Part shown: in pieces, positions 1-8,059 of the stretch
Layout: the number at the start of each line of letters is the position of its first letter
Position numbering within the stretch: position 1 is the stretch's first letter
Source: Streptomyces sp. NBC_01288
GTDB taxonomy: Bacteria; Actinomycetota; Actinomycetes; Streptomycetales; Streptomycetaceae
Reading direction: 5' to 3'
Length of the DNA stretch: 64,000 bases
NCBI RefSeq assembly: GCF_035982055.1
Contig: NZ_CP108427.1
Location: 5,083,001-5,147,000, forward strand
Translations under genes and position numbers: made by a program
The notes under the pieces: model-generated
What the model was told of the DNA's origin: nothing
The model's input: the letters and a program-made list of their open reading frames with translations, nothing else
Database searches by the model: none

Positions 1-519
1 TTCACCGGTGAGGTAGTGGGCGACCGCTCGGCCCCGGATCGCCGGGACGCGGGAGGGGAGCGGTTCGTCGGCGAGGCGTTGCTCGGCGCGCTCGAAGTGC
101 AGGCGGGCGGCGGTGAGATCACCGGTGTCGAGTCCGCACTCGCCGAGCCCGAGCAGTGCTACGGCCTCCTCGTCCGCCAGCCCCAGCGACACCGCTTCCT
201 CAAGGAGGTCGGCGTACTGCTCGGTGGCCTCCTCCGACTCCCCTGTGGCCAGGGTGCGTTGGGCCTCGGTGAGGCGCAGGCGGAGTTCGGTGGCGAGGTG
301 GGCGGGCCGGCCGGTCGCCAACTCCTCGTAGGCGACGCCGAGTCGCTCGGCGAGGTGGCGCAACGCGTCGTCGGAGGGGCGGACCCGGCCGGCCTCAAGC
401 GTGGAGATGTACGCGGGCGTGTAGGCGGGCTCGGCCAACTGCCGCTGGGTGAGCCCGCGTTCGTGCCGCAACTGCTGGACCCTGCGCCCGATGACTTCCG
501 GGTCGTCCCGTCTCACCAT
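1..519 (-). CDS. XRE-type HTH protein with TPR-like C-terminus (partial, 3' end outside window)
   Basis: The frame opens at ATG 519 and runs off the left edge without a stop, giving 173 codons. Residues about 7-60 form an XRE helix-turn-helix (LTQRQLAEPAYTPAYISTLE, then GRVRPS), so it should bind DNA as a cytoplasmic regulator. Residues about 75-165 are Leu/Ala/Glu-rich paired helices (ATGESEEATEQYADLLEEAV) of the TPR kind, as in Streptomyces HTH-TPR regulators. The promoter faces an array of GTTAC/GTAAC half-sites at 542-571. Family is clear; target and ligand are unknown. Confidence 0.8.
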   Translation of the reverse strand, partial: MVRRDDPEVIGRRVQQLRHERGLTQRQLAEPAYTPAYISTLEAGRVRPSDDALRHLAERLGVAYEELATGRPAHLATELRLRLTEAQRTLATGESEEATEQYADLLEEAVSLGLADEEAVALLGLGECGLDTGDLTAARLHFERAEQRLADEPLPSRVPAIRGRAVAHYLTGE

Positions 520-541
520 GCGTTAATCATGCCAGTAAGCC

Positions 542-571
542 GAGTTACAGACTGGCGAGTAACTCAGTTAC
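542..571. promoter_or_regulatory. GTTAC/GTAAC half-site array upstream of the HTH-TPR gene
   Basis: GAGTTAC (542-548) and GTAACTC (559-565) form a perfect 7-bp inverted repeat with a 10-bp spacer, and a third half-site AGTTAC follows at 566-571. It lies in the short gap between the HTH-TPR start (519) and the DUF397 stop (568). The same half-sites recur in front of the XRE gene at 1647-1680. Inferred operator. Confidence 0.45.
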
Positions 572-822
572 ATGGAGAGTGAGTTGATGAATTCCTCGAA
601 GTGGGCGCGGTTGATGGTGACAACGGCTCCGCCGGGGTTCTTGGAGTCACGGATCGCGACGCAGGGGGCACCGGCAGCGACCTCTACGCAGTCACCGCCG
701 TTGCTGCCGCTGAAGGACGACTTACGCCACTCCACAGTGCCGAGAGGGGCACACTCGACGCATTCGCCGCCATTGGTGCCGCTATAGCTGGACTTCCGCC
801 ACGTCTGTCGGCCGGTCTCCAT
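568..822 (-). CDS. DUF397 protein with a duplicated N-terminal motif
   Basis: 84 residues. DUF397 proteins are small partners encoded beside WhiJ-type XRE/DUF5753 regulators in Streptomyces. Here the characteristic motif occurs twice: WRKSSYSGTNGGECVE at residues 8-23 and WRKSSFSGSNGGDCVE at 32-47, followed once by the usual tail AIRDSKNPGGAVVTI. So the front half is tandemly duplicated, while ordinary members are about 60-70 residues with one copy. A good ribosome site (GGAGGAG) precedes ATG 822. The start lies 41 bp inside the upstream XRE gene, which suggests translational coupling. Biochemical role is not known; antagonism of the partner is the usual proposal. Confidence 0.85.
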   Translation of the reverse strand: METGRQTWRKSSYSGTNGGECVECAPLGTVEWRKSSFSGSNGGDCVEVAAGAPCVAIRDSKNPGGAVVTINRAHFEEFINSLSM

Positions 823-1630
823 AACGCTCCTCCATCACGCGTGCGATCAGGTCGGCCGAGTCCTCCACCGAGAGGGCAGCGGCCTGCAATCGAGCGTATC
901 CGACCGAACGTTCCCTGATGACGTCTGGGTTGGCGGTCATGTGCCCCTGGTCGTAGCCCTCGGAGTAGTGGATGTCGGGGTCGTCGTCGAAGCGCAGGAG
1001 AGTGAAAGAGCCCATCATTCCGGTGTGCGCGCCCACGGAGAACGGCAGCACCTGGATGTTCACCCAGGGGTTGTCCCGGAAGCTCACCAGCCGGGCCAGT
1101 TGCTTACGCATGACCTCGCGATCGCCGACCATCCTGAACAGCACGGACTCGTCCAGGATGACCCACACCGCGGGCGGCTGCTTCTTATCCAGAATGCGCT
1201 GCCGTTCCATGCGCGCCGAGACCATCTCCTCGACCTTGTCCGGCTCGTCGACGGCGAGCAGAGCTGCCGCGTACTCCGGTGTCTGGAGAAGGCCGTAGAC
1301 CAACTGGCACTGATACGTCGAGATGTACGCGGCCTTCGCCTCCATGTCCGCGTACGCCTGGAACCAGTTGGGGAGTTGGCTCCGCAGAACCATGCCGATC
1401 ATGCGGGTGAAGGACCCGTCCGTCATGAACGCGGCGTCGAGGCGCTCGGCGAAGTTCCGGGTCGGGACCTTCTGGGCGGTCTCGATCTGCCCGATCAGCG
1501 AGCCGGTGCAGTAGAGGATCTTGCCGAGGCCCTCCAGCGTGAGACTCGCCGCCTCCCTCAACCGACGGCATTCATAGCCGAAGTAGTCCAACGGGGATGC
1601 GCTCGGGTCGAGTTGGCGAACGTGGACCAT
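782..1630 (-). CDS. XRE/DUF5753 (WhiJ-type) transcriptional regulator
   Basis: 282 residues, typical length. Residues about 15-70 are an XRE helix-turn-helix (RRLREAASLTLEGLGKIL, then SLIGQIETAQKVPTRNFAERLD); residues about 95-275 are DUF5753, recognisable from YGLLQTPEYAAALL, VILDESVLFRMVGD and VLPFSVGAHTGMMGSFTLL. ATG 1630 has GGAGG nine bases upstream. It overlaps the DUF397 gene by 41 bp, forming a classic regulator/DUF397 pair. A 9-bp inverted repeat just upstream (1647-1680) is a candidate autoregulatory operator. Target genes are unknown. Confidence 0.9.
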   Translation of the reverse strand: MVHVRQLDPSASPLDYFGYECRRLREAASLTLEGLGKILYCTGSLIGQIETAQKVPTRNFAERLDAAFMTDGSFTRMIGMVLRSQLPNWFQAYADMEAKAAYISTYQCQLVYGLLQTPEYAAALLAVDEPDKVEEMVSARMERQRILDKKQPPAVWVILDESVLFRMVGDREVMRKQLARLVSFRDNPWVNIQVLPFSVGAHTGMMGSFTLLRFDDDPDIHYSEGYDQGHMTANPDVIRERSVGYARLQAAALSVEDSADLIARVMEERYGDRPTDVAEVQL

Positions 1631-1646
1631 GCGACAGTCACCTCCG

Positions 1647-1680
1647 AGTAGTTACCGGCCTGTCGCCGAGAGTAACTACT
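1647..1680. promoter_or_regulatory. Inverted repeat AGTAGTTAC / GTAACTACT upstream of the XRE gene
   Basis: AGTAGTTAC (1647-1655) and GTAACTACT (1672-1680) are a perfect 9-bp inverted repeat with a 16-bp spacer, 17 bp upstream of the regulator's start. The GTTAC/GTAAC cores match those at 542-571. Inferred operator. Confidence 0.5.
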
Positions 1681-1743
1681 TGACGCCGCCTGGGTGATGA
1701 GAATCACGAACTCTCCATAACGCTCGTAACGTACGGTGGAGAA

Positions 1744-2061
1744 ATGTCCCCTTTGGTCAAGATCAGCGACTCGTACGCGCCGCGCTTCGCGGAGTTCGCG
1801 TTCGAGCCCGCCTTCGTGGCCGCCGTGGACCAGCACGTGGCTGAACTGCGCGAACGCCTCGCGGCGGGCGGCCCGGATCTTTCGCCCCCGCCACCGGACC
1901 ACGCCGACCTCACGGACTACGCGCTCGGCTTCCTGGACGCGCTCGCGGAACTGGACTGGCGGGAGCCGGTCGGCCACGACTACGCGGTGTGCAGGCTGAC
2001 CGCCATCAGCTGGCTGGTGCACCGGCACGGGCTGCTCCCCGAGCAGCGCCACGGTGACTGA
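1744..2061 (+). CDS. Small actinobacterial protein of unknown function (DUF6401-like)
   Basis: 105 residues, soluble, acidic, no signal peptide or membrane segment. The pattern AVDQHVAELRERL, then DYALGFLDALAEL, then DYAVCRLTAISWLVHRHG resembles the small helical proteins grouped as DUF6401 in Streptomyces; this assignment is by remembered motif and tentative. ATG 1744 has GGAG very close upstream. It is divergent from the XRE gene and may share its control region, so it could be a target of that regulator (inference). Confidence 0.6.
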   Translation: MSPLVKISDSYAPRFAEFAFEPAFVAAVDQHVAELRERLAAGGPDLSPPPPDHADLTDYALGFLDALAELDWREPVGHDYAVCRLTAISWLVHRHGLLPEQRHGD

Positions 2062-2124
2062 AAAAGGGTTTCCGGTGACTCAACTCGCCCTGAAGCCCTT
2101 CCCGTTGCGCACTCCGACCCTCTA

Positions 2125-2153
2125 AGTTAGGCACGCATTAAGCGTGCTTAACT
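2125..2153. promoter_or_regulatory. 12-bp inverted repeat upstream of the orphan signal-peptide ORF
   Basis: AGTTAGGCACGC (2125-2136) and GCGTGCTTAACT (2142-2153) pair over 12 bp with one mismatch around ATTAA. There is no T-tract and it sits about 50 bp before ATG 2205, so an operator is more likely than a terminator, though it could also end the gene stopping at 2061. AT-rich relative to its surroundings. Confidence 0.35.
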
Positions 2154-2204
2154 CATCACTGTCGTCGCCGTCGTTGTCGCTGTCACTGTCGTTGCGAGGT
2201 AGGT

Positions 2205-2372
2205 ATGTCCGCGCGTTACGTCAGAGGATTCTGCGCCGCCGTCATCGCCGTGGCCGCCCTGATCGGAGCGGCGGCGGCAAGCCCGGCCAAGGCCGCGGAC
2301 CATTCGCCGGCCCAGCACCACGCGTCCCGCTCCGCTCACTCCGGCGGAAGCATCATGTCCTTGCGCGAGTAG
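2205..2372 (+). CDS. Orphan signal-peptide ORF, 55 residues (probable remnant of a secreted protein)
   Basis: Starts MSARYVRGFCAAVIAVAALI and continues GAAAASPAKAADHSPAQ: positive N-region, hydrophobic core and an Ala-X-Ala-like cleavage region near residue 30, a textbook Sec signal. Only about 25 residues would remain after cleavage before the TAG at 2370. Its last 37 bp overlap the 3' end of the convergent Uma2 gene. Either a secreted small peptide or the 5' stub of a secreted protein whose body was lost when the Uma2 gene arrived. No clear Shine-Dalgarno beyond GAGGTAGGT. Confidence 0.4.
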   Translation: MSARYVRGFCAAVIAVAALIGAAAASPAKAADHSPAQHHASRSAHSGGSIMSLRE

Positions 2373-2938
2373 AGCGGCAGCCCACTCGTGTCGAGCTTCC
2401 AGGTGCCCAGCTCGGTGGTGACGGCGAGCGGGGTCCCGTACGGCTGTCGCTGAAGACGGTTGCCGTAGGCGGGGCGACCGCTGTGGGTGTCGATTCCCCA
2501 CTGGTACGTCCAGGTGCCGTCGCGCGGGTCGAGGATGAGGTAGTGCGGGATGCCCATCGCCGGGTAGTCGTGGCTCTTGGCGTCGTAGTCGTTGCCGGGG
2601 TTCGACGGGGAGACGATCTCGATGGCCAGCAGGATCTCGTGCGGGTCCAGCGGATCGTCCGTCTCCATGGCCGAGCGCGGGACCACGAGCAGGTCAGGAA
2701 TGCGCAGTGTGCCGAGGGACGCGTCATCCGTGTCCGTGGCCTCCGCGGCGATTATTCCGGGCGGCAGCTGTCCGGCCAGTTGGTCGCGCACGTCCACGGC
2801 CGTGAGCTGGTGCCGGGGGCGGGGGCTCATCATCATGACGAACGTGCCGTTGCTGATCTCGGGGAAGGTGAAACCCTGCGGCGGCGTGAAATGATCCCGC
2901 AACTCACGCAGATGCTGGTAAATGGTCTGCTGGGTCAT
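2336..2938 (-). CDS. Uma2-family (DUF820) PD-(D/E)XK nuclease-like protein
   Basis: 200 residues, the usual Uma2 length. The fold signature is visible: RIPDLLVVP (first acidic residue), EILLAIEIVSPSN (E-x-V strand) and YDAKSHDYPAMGIPHYLI (catalytic Lys and following helix). Uma2 proteins are abundant in Streptomyces and cyanobacteria and classed as putative restriction-type endonucleases; their physiological role is not established. GGAG precedes ATG 2938. No methyltransferase or partner toxin is adjacent, so it is unlikely to be part of a restriction-modification pair. Confidence 0.88.
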   Translation of the reverse strand: MTQQTIYQHLRELRDHFTPPQGFTFPEISNGTFVMMMSPRPRHQLTAVDVRDQLAGQLPPGIIAAEATDTDDASLGTLRIPDLLVVPRSAMETDDPLDPHEILLAIEIVSPSNPGNDYDAKSHDYPAMGIPHYLILDPRDGTWTYQWGIDTHSGRPAYGNRLQRQPYGTPLAVTTELGTWKLDTSGLPLYSRKDMMLPPE

Positions 2939-2984
2939 ACCGCCATCTCCTTCGCGACAGTACGACCCAGCGTAGCCGTGCGAC

Positions 2985-3770
2985 TCACATGTCCGACGAC
3001 CCCGGCAGGTCCGTGCGCTCGCGCACCGGCTGGTTGGTCATCGCGTCCTGGCGGCCCGACTGGTAGGCCGTGAGGCTGCCGCGGGCGTTGGTGGTCTCGC
3101 GTTCGGCGGCCATCAGCATGCGTTCCATGCGCTGGCGCATCGGGGTGATCATGCCGCCGCCGACGCCGACGATCAGGATGCCGGCCGCGGTCGCGAGGGC
3201 CGCGTAGAGCACCGGCTGGGTGACCGAGGTGGCGATGCCCGCCTGGCCGAGGGCCGCGATCACGCCGAGCGCCATGATGCAGGCCCAGACGATGGTCGCG
3301 AGCATCTTGCCGTACGACATGGACGAGAGAGCGCTGCCCACGATGCCCCGGACCGCGTTGGCGATGGCCATCGCGACGACCACCAGGACGACCGCGACGA
3401 TGCCGCGCGGGAGCCAGGCGACGATGCCGTTGATCATCGTGCTGACCGGGTTGGAGCCGAAGACGCCGAGCGCGAGCTGGAGGGTGATCAGCATCAGCGC
3501 GTAGTAGACGATCTTGCAGACGATGCCGGTCATGTCGTACTTGGAGTCCCGCAAGTACCGTTCCGTACCGGCCCGTTCGGAGAGTTTCTCCGAGCCGACC
3601 TTGCGCAGCACCCGGTCCAGGACGCGGGCGATCATCTTCGACACGAACCAGCCGATGGCCAGGATGACCAGGAAGCCGATGAGTTTCGGCACGAACTGCG
3701 CGACCTTCGACCAGGCGTCGTTCAGCCCCTGGGTGAAGTTGATGGCGAGGGTGGCTTCGGGAACAGCCAT
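2985..3770 (-). CDS. MscS-like TM-helix membrane protein
   Basis: 261 residues counted from ATG 3770, chosen because AAGGA lies 10 bases upstream; GTG 3779 is poorly spaced. Hydrophobic segments at about residues 24-44, 80-100, 115-145 and 155-205 alternate with Gly-rich stretches (GIVAWLPRGIVAVVLVVVA), as in proteins built of 'conserved TM helix' repeats related to mechanosensitive channels. The beta-domain of true MscS is missing; the C-terminus is a charged cytoplasmic tail. Probably a small ion-conducting or stress-related inner membrane protein; activity unproven. Confidence 0.75.
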   Translation of the reverse strand: MAVPEATLAINFTQGLNDAWSKVAQFVPKLIGFLVILAIGWFVSKMIARVLDRVLRKVGSEKLSERAGTERYLRDSKYDMTGIVCKIVYYALMLITLQLALGVFGSNPVSTMINGIVAWLPRGIVAVVLVVVAMAIANAVRGIVGSALSSMSYGKMLATIVWACIMALGVIAALGQAGIATSVTQPVLYAALATAAGILIVGVGGGMITPMRQRMERMLMAAERETTNARGSLTAYQSGRQDAMTNQPVRERTDLPGSSDM

Positions 3771-3793
3771 GGGCGGCACTTCCTTCAGTGGTC

Positions 3794-3813
3794 CTAGTGG
3801 GTACTAGTGGGTA
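3794..3813. repeat. Tandem CTAGTGGGTA x 2
   Basis: Two perfect adjacent copies of a 10-bp unit just upstream of the MscS-like gene, within the 152-bp gap to the STAND gene stop. May affect the leader or promoter of the membrane protein gene; no other feature seen in that gap. Confidence 0.5.
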
Positions 3814-3922
3814 CTACCGGCCCCCTTGTTTTCTTCGTTCCTCATCAGTGGAGCAGCGGCGTGCGGGCGTGGCCGCGTGAGCTGAGCCGTACGGGTGAGA
3901 GGAGACCCTCCGTACACGTCCG

Positions 3923-6900
3923 TCAGCAGATACGGCGGTACGGCGCGTCCGGTACGTACGTCCGCCACTGCGCCCGAGTCAGCTCCGCGTTCCCGGTGCG
4001 CGCGCAGACCCGTGCCAGGGCGCGGGCCGGATCCACGGCGTAGCGCTGGAGCGGGACGTGGACGCTGCCCGCGTACACCGTGGTGCCGTCGGGGCTGAAG
4101 GCGAGGGACGTGATCGCCTCGCCCGGGGTCGTCAACGGAGCGCTGCTGAGCGGCTGTTGGGTGGCCACGTCCCAGAGTTGCAGGCTGCCGCCCGTACCGC
4201 CGACCGCGAGGGTACGGCCGTCGGGGCTGAAGGCGAGGGCCGAGACGCCTTCCGGGGTGGTGCCGGTCGGGGCGGTGCCGACCGGGGTGGGGAACACGTT
4301 GCGCAGGACGCCCTCGCGGTGGCGGAGCCTTCCGTCCCACAGGTCGACCCGGCCCGTCTGGTCACCGGCCGCCAGCGTGGAACCGTCCGCCGTGAACGCC
4401 AGCGCGCCGATCTCGTCGCCCTGCACGAGGTCCTGCACGAGGTCCTGCCCGGCGGAACGGCCCGAGGGCGAGCGGGCGACCCTCCCCTCGCCGACCAGCA
4501 GGCCGCCGTCCGGTCGCACGGCGAGATGGCTGCCGGTGACGCCGGTGAGGACCGCGGTCCTGCGGTGGCGGGCGAAGTCCCATGTCTCGTCGGTGAGTTG
4601 GCCGATGGCGGAGGTGCGGACCGCGTAGAGACGGTGACCTGCGCCCGGGCCGAGAGCGAGTGCGACGACCGCCTCGCCCGGCAGGTTGAGGGTCGCGAGG
4701 GATCTCCCCCGCGGCACGTCCCACACCCCGAACGGCTGCGCCGCCGTCTCCCGGCCGGGCGCCGAGACGCCGTACGCGAACCGGGTGCCGTCCGGGCCGA
4801 ACGCCATCAGGGGGAGGGTGCCGGCGGGGTCGGTCGGTCGGGCGGGGTCGGTGGAGACCGGGACGGGGGCGGGCGGGAAGGTGTGGCGGAGGCGGCCGGT
4901 GGAGGTGTCGTAGAGGCGGAAGAGGTAGTGGGTGCCGGTGCGTCGCGTGGTGGCGTAGGTGGTGCCGTCGGGGCTGAAGCGGATGTCGTCCAGCGCGGTG
5001 GGGCGCCAGGCGGAGGTGACCGAGGCGCCCAGGTCGAGGGTGTGGACGGTGCCGCTCTCCAGGTAGCGCAGGGTGTGGCCGTCGTAGTCCCAGGCGAGGC
5101 CGCCGTAGAGGTGCTGGTTGTCGAGGCCGTGGCGGAAGACGGGGGTGGCGGGGTCCGCGAGCCGCCAGACGCGGAGTTCGGAACCGTCCGCCGTCGCCAT
5201 GAAGGTGCCGTCCGGGCTGAACGACGCGTACTGCACACCGGTGTCGGGGAGGACGGCGACCTCGTGGCCGGTCGCGGTGTTCCAGACGCGCGGTCCGGTG
5301 TCGGTGCCGACGGCGAGGCGGGCGCCGGTGAGGGTGAGGAGGGGGGAGTCGTTGTCGCAGATGGCTGGGTTCTGCTGCCAAGTGCCGTGCAGTGGGCTGG
5401 AGTTGACCGTGCTCCATACATGTACGGTCCCGGCTGAACAGGCGGCGACCGTACGGCCGTCCGCGCTGACGGCGGTGAGGGTCGTGTCCGGTGCCCGCGC
5501 CTCGAAGGTGACGTGGCCGTCGGCGACCGAGCGCAGCCGTACGTGGTCGCCCTCGGTGGTGAGGAGGGTGCGGCCGTCGGCGGTGAAGTGGGTGTCGTCG
5601 ACGTCGTGCAGGGCGGGGGCGCCGGTCCAGTGGCGGGTGAGCGTGTTCCAGAGGCGGAGGTCGCCGTCGGTGTCCGTGACCCCGAGGAGGTGTGCGGAGG
5701 TGTCGGCGTCGGTCACCGTGCCGTCGGGGACTCGGCCCGAACCGGTGGCACGGTGGGTGACCACGTCCCAGGTGTGCCAGGTGTCGCCGGACGCGCTGAG
5801 CAGCGTGCGACCGCCGTCAGTGAGCAACCGTCGGGTGTCCTCGCCGGGTGCGGGGTCGGTGAACGTGTCCGTCTCCGGCTGCGCGAGCGAACCGAGCAGT
5901 GCGCGGCGGGTCTCCGGCAACTTGTCTATTCGCCAGGCGGCTACGCCGAGTTGGAGTGCGGTGCGGGGGTCGGTGGTCCGGAGGGCGTCGGCCACGTCGG
6001 CGACTCGGCGGGCGGCGCTCTGGGTGCGCTGGCGGTCGTTGTCGTGCAGCACATGGCATATGGCGAGGGTTGTCAGTGCCGCGATGACGAGGACGGTGGC
6101 GAGGGATGCGGTGAGGATGCGGTGGCGGCGGGTTGTTCGGGTGGCTGTGCGGTGTTCGGTGTCCCGGGCGGCGAGGGCGGCGGTGAGGAAGGTGTGTTCG
6201 GGGGTGGTCAGGGCGGGGGTGGTCAGGGCGGGGATGGTCAGGGCGGGGATGGCGGTGGGGGGCTTGGGTTTGGTGCCGGGTGCGGGTTCGTTGTGGCTGG
6301 TCGCGCCCACGCGGCGGTAGCCGCTCATCAAATACAGCCCCGCGCCCCTGAGGGGGTCGCCCCTCAGCTCCTCTCCGAACAGTTCCTCCGCTCGGGCCAA
6401 GCGTGTGCCCCGGTACAGCGTCCCGGGGTCTCGGTCGTGTTCCAGCCAGGTGTGGGCCGCCTCCGTCAGCATGCGGTGGTGGCGGAGGCGCTCGCGGTCG
6501 GACTCGATCCAGTCGTGGAGGCGGGGCCAGCAGGTGATCAATGCCTCGTGGGCGAGGTGGACGCCGTCCTCGTCGGCGGTGAGGAGGCGGGCTCGGGTCA
6601 GGCGTTCCAGGACTGCGGGTACCGCCGGGTTCGCCCACTCCGAGAGCTCTGCGCGGGTGAGGGGGCGGCGGCTGTCGGGGGTGCCCTGGCCCGGGACGAC
6701 CATGCGCAGGAGGAGGTGGCGGGCGGTGGTGGACTCGGTGGGGGACAGGGTGCCGTAGACCTGTTCGGCCGTTGCCGCGATCGCGCCTCGAACCCCGCCT
6801 GCCGCCTCGTAGCCGGAGAGGGTGAGGAGGCGGCCCTTGCGGCGGCGCCAGGTTTCCGCGAGGGCGTGGGAGAGCATCGGGAGGCCGCCCGGTTCGTCGA

Positions 6901-7813
6901 GGACCTCTTCCAACAGGCGGGCGGTCAGGGCGCGTTCGACGAGGCAGCCGACCGCCTGGGCCGGGCCCACCACCGCCTCCCGCAACTCCTCCGCCGTCAT
7001 CGGACCGAGCAGCAGCGCGGCCCCGTGCAGCGCGTCGGCCAGGCCACGGTGTTCGGCGCAGCGGGCGTAGAAGTCGGCGCGGACGGAGACCAGGACGCGA
7101 AGGCGGGTGTCCTTGTCGCGGGCGGCCAGCAGGAGGTCGATGAAGCGGGAGCGTTCGGCCGTGTCGTGGCAGAGGGTGAAGATCTCCTCGAACTGGTCGA
7201 CCACCACCCAGCTCTCCGGTTCGGCGGGGGCGGGGGTGAGGAGGTGGCCGTAGGTGGTGGCGGGGGTCGGCCCCGGTGTCAGGATGCGCAGCCTCGCCGG
7301 GCAGGTGCCGGCCGCTATCTCCTCCTGGAGCCGTGCGATCAGTCCGGCCCGCAGCAGGGACGACTTGCCGCTTCCCGACGGGCCGAACAGCACCGCGAAA
7401 CGGTGGTCGCGGACCAGCGCGTGGACGTCGGCGACGACCCGGTCCCGGCCGAAGAAGAGGTGCCGGTCGGCGGGTTCGAAGCGGGCGAGTCCTCGGTACG
7501 GCGGTGCCGGGCCGTCGTCGGCCGCCTCCGCCTCCTCGGCGGCACGGTTCGCCTCGGCCTCGGCCTCCTTCCAGCGCGGGCCCCACTCGGCCGGGTCGCC
7601 GTCGCAGGCCCGGACGTACCCCTCGACCACCGCGAGCGTCGGCAGCCGTTCGCCCGCCGCCGCCTGGGACAGCGTGGTCGCCGAGAAACCCGCCGCCTTC
7701 GCCATCGTCCGGTACGACGGCCCGCCCGCCGCCCGGCGCAGCTCCCGCAACGCGTGCGCGAGCCCCTGCACGGCACCCGCCCGCGGGTCGACCGGTCGCT
7801 CGGGACGACCCAT
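3923..7813 (-). CDS. HTH-STAND-WD40 protein (nSTAND1 NTPase with transmembrane segment)
   Basis: 1296 residues from ATG 7813, chosen because CGGAGG lies just upstream and the HTH begins about 15 residues in. Order: HTH at about 17-65 (SYRTMAKAAGFSATTLSQAA); P-loop STAND ATPase about 105-500 with Walker A GPSGSGKSS at 144-152 and Walker B WVVVDQFEE at 202-210; Pro/Thr-rich linker; one hydrophobic segment about 566-590 (ILTASLATVLVIAALTTLAI); then a long beta-propeller of WD40 units (AFSPDGRTLAVGGTGGSLQL). STAND proteins are nucleotide-driven switches that oligomerise when the C-terminal sensor meets its ligand. With the single TM segment, the propeller may lie outside the membrane. It is divergent from the RIP gene and the 246-bp gap carries an inverted repeat. 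Effector and ligand unknown. Confidence 0.88.
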   Translation of the reverse strand: MGRPERPVDPRAGAVQGLAHALRELRRAAGGPSYRTMAKAAGFSATTLSQAAAGERLPTLAVVEGYVRACDGDPAEWGPRWKEAEAEANRAAEEAEAADDGPAPPYRGLARFEPADRHLFFGRDRVVADVHALVRDHRFAVLFGPSGSGKSSLLRAGLIARLQEEIAAGTCPARLRILTPGPTPATTYGHLLTPAPAEPESWVVVDQFEEIFTLCHDTAERSRFIDLLLAARDKDTRLRVLVSVRADFYARCAEHRGLADALHGAALLLGPMTAEELREAVVGPAQAVGCLVERALTARLLEEVLDEPGGLPMLSHALAETWRRRKGRLLTLSGYEAAGGVRGAIAATAEQVYGTLSPTESTTARHLLLRMVVPGQGTPDSRRPLTRAELSEWANPAVPAVLERLTRARLLTADEDGVHLAHEALITCWPRLHDWIESDRERLRHHRMLTEAAHTWLEHDRDPGTLYRGTRLARAEELFGEELRGDPLRGAGLYLMSGYRRVGATSHNEPAPGTKPKPPTAIPALTIPALTTPALTTPEHTFLTAALAARDTEHRTATRTTRRHRILTASLATVLVIAALTTLAICHVLHDNDRQRTQSAARRVADVADALRTTDPRTALQLGVAAWRIDKLPETRRALLGSLAQPETDTFTDPAPGEDTRRLLTDGGRTLLSASGDTWHTWDVVTHRATGSGRVPDGTVTDADTSAHLLGVTDTDGDLRLWNTLTRHWTGAPALHDVDDTHFTADGRTLLTTEGDHVRLRSVADGHVTFEARAPDTTLTAVSADGRTVAACSAGTVHVWSTVNSSPLHGTWQQNPAICDNDSPLLTLTGARLAVGTDTGPRVWNTATGHEVAVLPDTGVQYASFSPDGTFMATADGSELRVWRLADPATPVFRHGLDNQHLYGGLAWDYDGHTLRYLESGTVHTLDLGASVTSAWRPTALDDIRFSPDGTTYATTRRTGTHYLFRLYDTSTGRLRHTFPPAPVPVSTDPARPTDPAGTLPLMAFGPDGTRFAYGVSAPGRETAAQPFGVWDVPRGRSLATLNLPGEAVVALALGPGAGHRLYAVRTSAIGQLTDETWDFARHRRTAVLTGVTGSHLAVRPDGGLLVGEGRVARSPSGRSAGQDLVQDLVQGDEIGALAFTADGSTLAAGDQTGRVDLWDGRLRHREGVLRNVFPTPVGTAPTGTTPEGVSALAFSPDGRTLAVGGTGGSLQLWDVATQQPLSSAPLTTPGEAITSLAFSPDGTTVYAGSVHVPLQRYAVDPARALARVCARTGNAELTRAQWRTYVPDAPYRRIC

Positions 7814-7941
7814 GCGCGTACCTCCGTACACCTCACGAAAGCGACATCCGGAGCGATGACCATACGGATGGCCAGGAAACGGCCGGGTTGCCCGCACGTG
7901 ACGTATGGGTGACGCGGGTCCGCCCACGTCCCCACAACGGG

Positions 7942-7977
7942 ATTGATTGCCCTGGTGGGAGGGGCGTGCCAATCAAT
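7942..7977. promoter_or_regulatory. ATTGATTG / CAATCAAT inverted repeat in the STAND-RIP intergenic region
   Basis: Perfect 8-bp arms at 7942-7949 and 7970-7977 with a 20-bp spacer, AT-rich in a GC-rich setting, about 80 bp before the RIP start and 130 bp before the STAND start. A GTGACG direct repeat lies at about 7898-7914. Candidate shared operator for the divergent pair (inference). Confidence 0.4.
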
Positions 7978-8059
7978 ACGGCGGCCGGAAATCTGGGACG
8001 TGGCATCCCCCACACCGATCCCTGTCGATCCCCCGACGCCGAACGACTGGAGCACGATC

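Noticed and set aside
2336..2938. Uma2 as half of a restriction-modification system
   Set aside because: No DNA methyltransferase or specificity gene lies near; Uma2 proteins are usually solitary.
4058..5437. Long plus-strand open frame over the WD40 region
   Set aside because: Composition (Gly/Arg/Val runs) is typical of antisense frames in high-GC DNA; the minus-strand STAND-WD40 protein explains the region.
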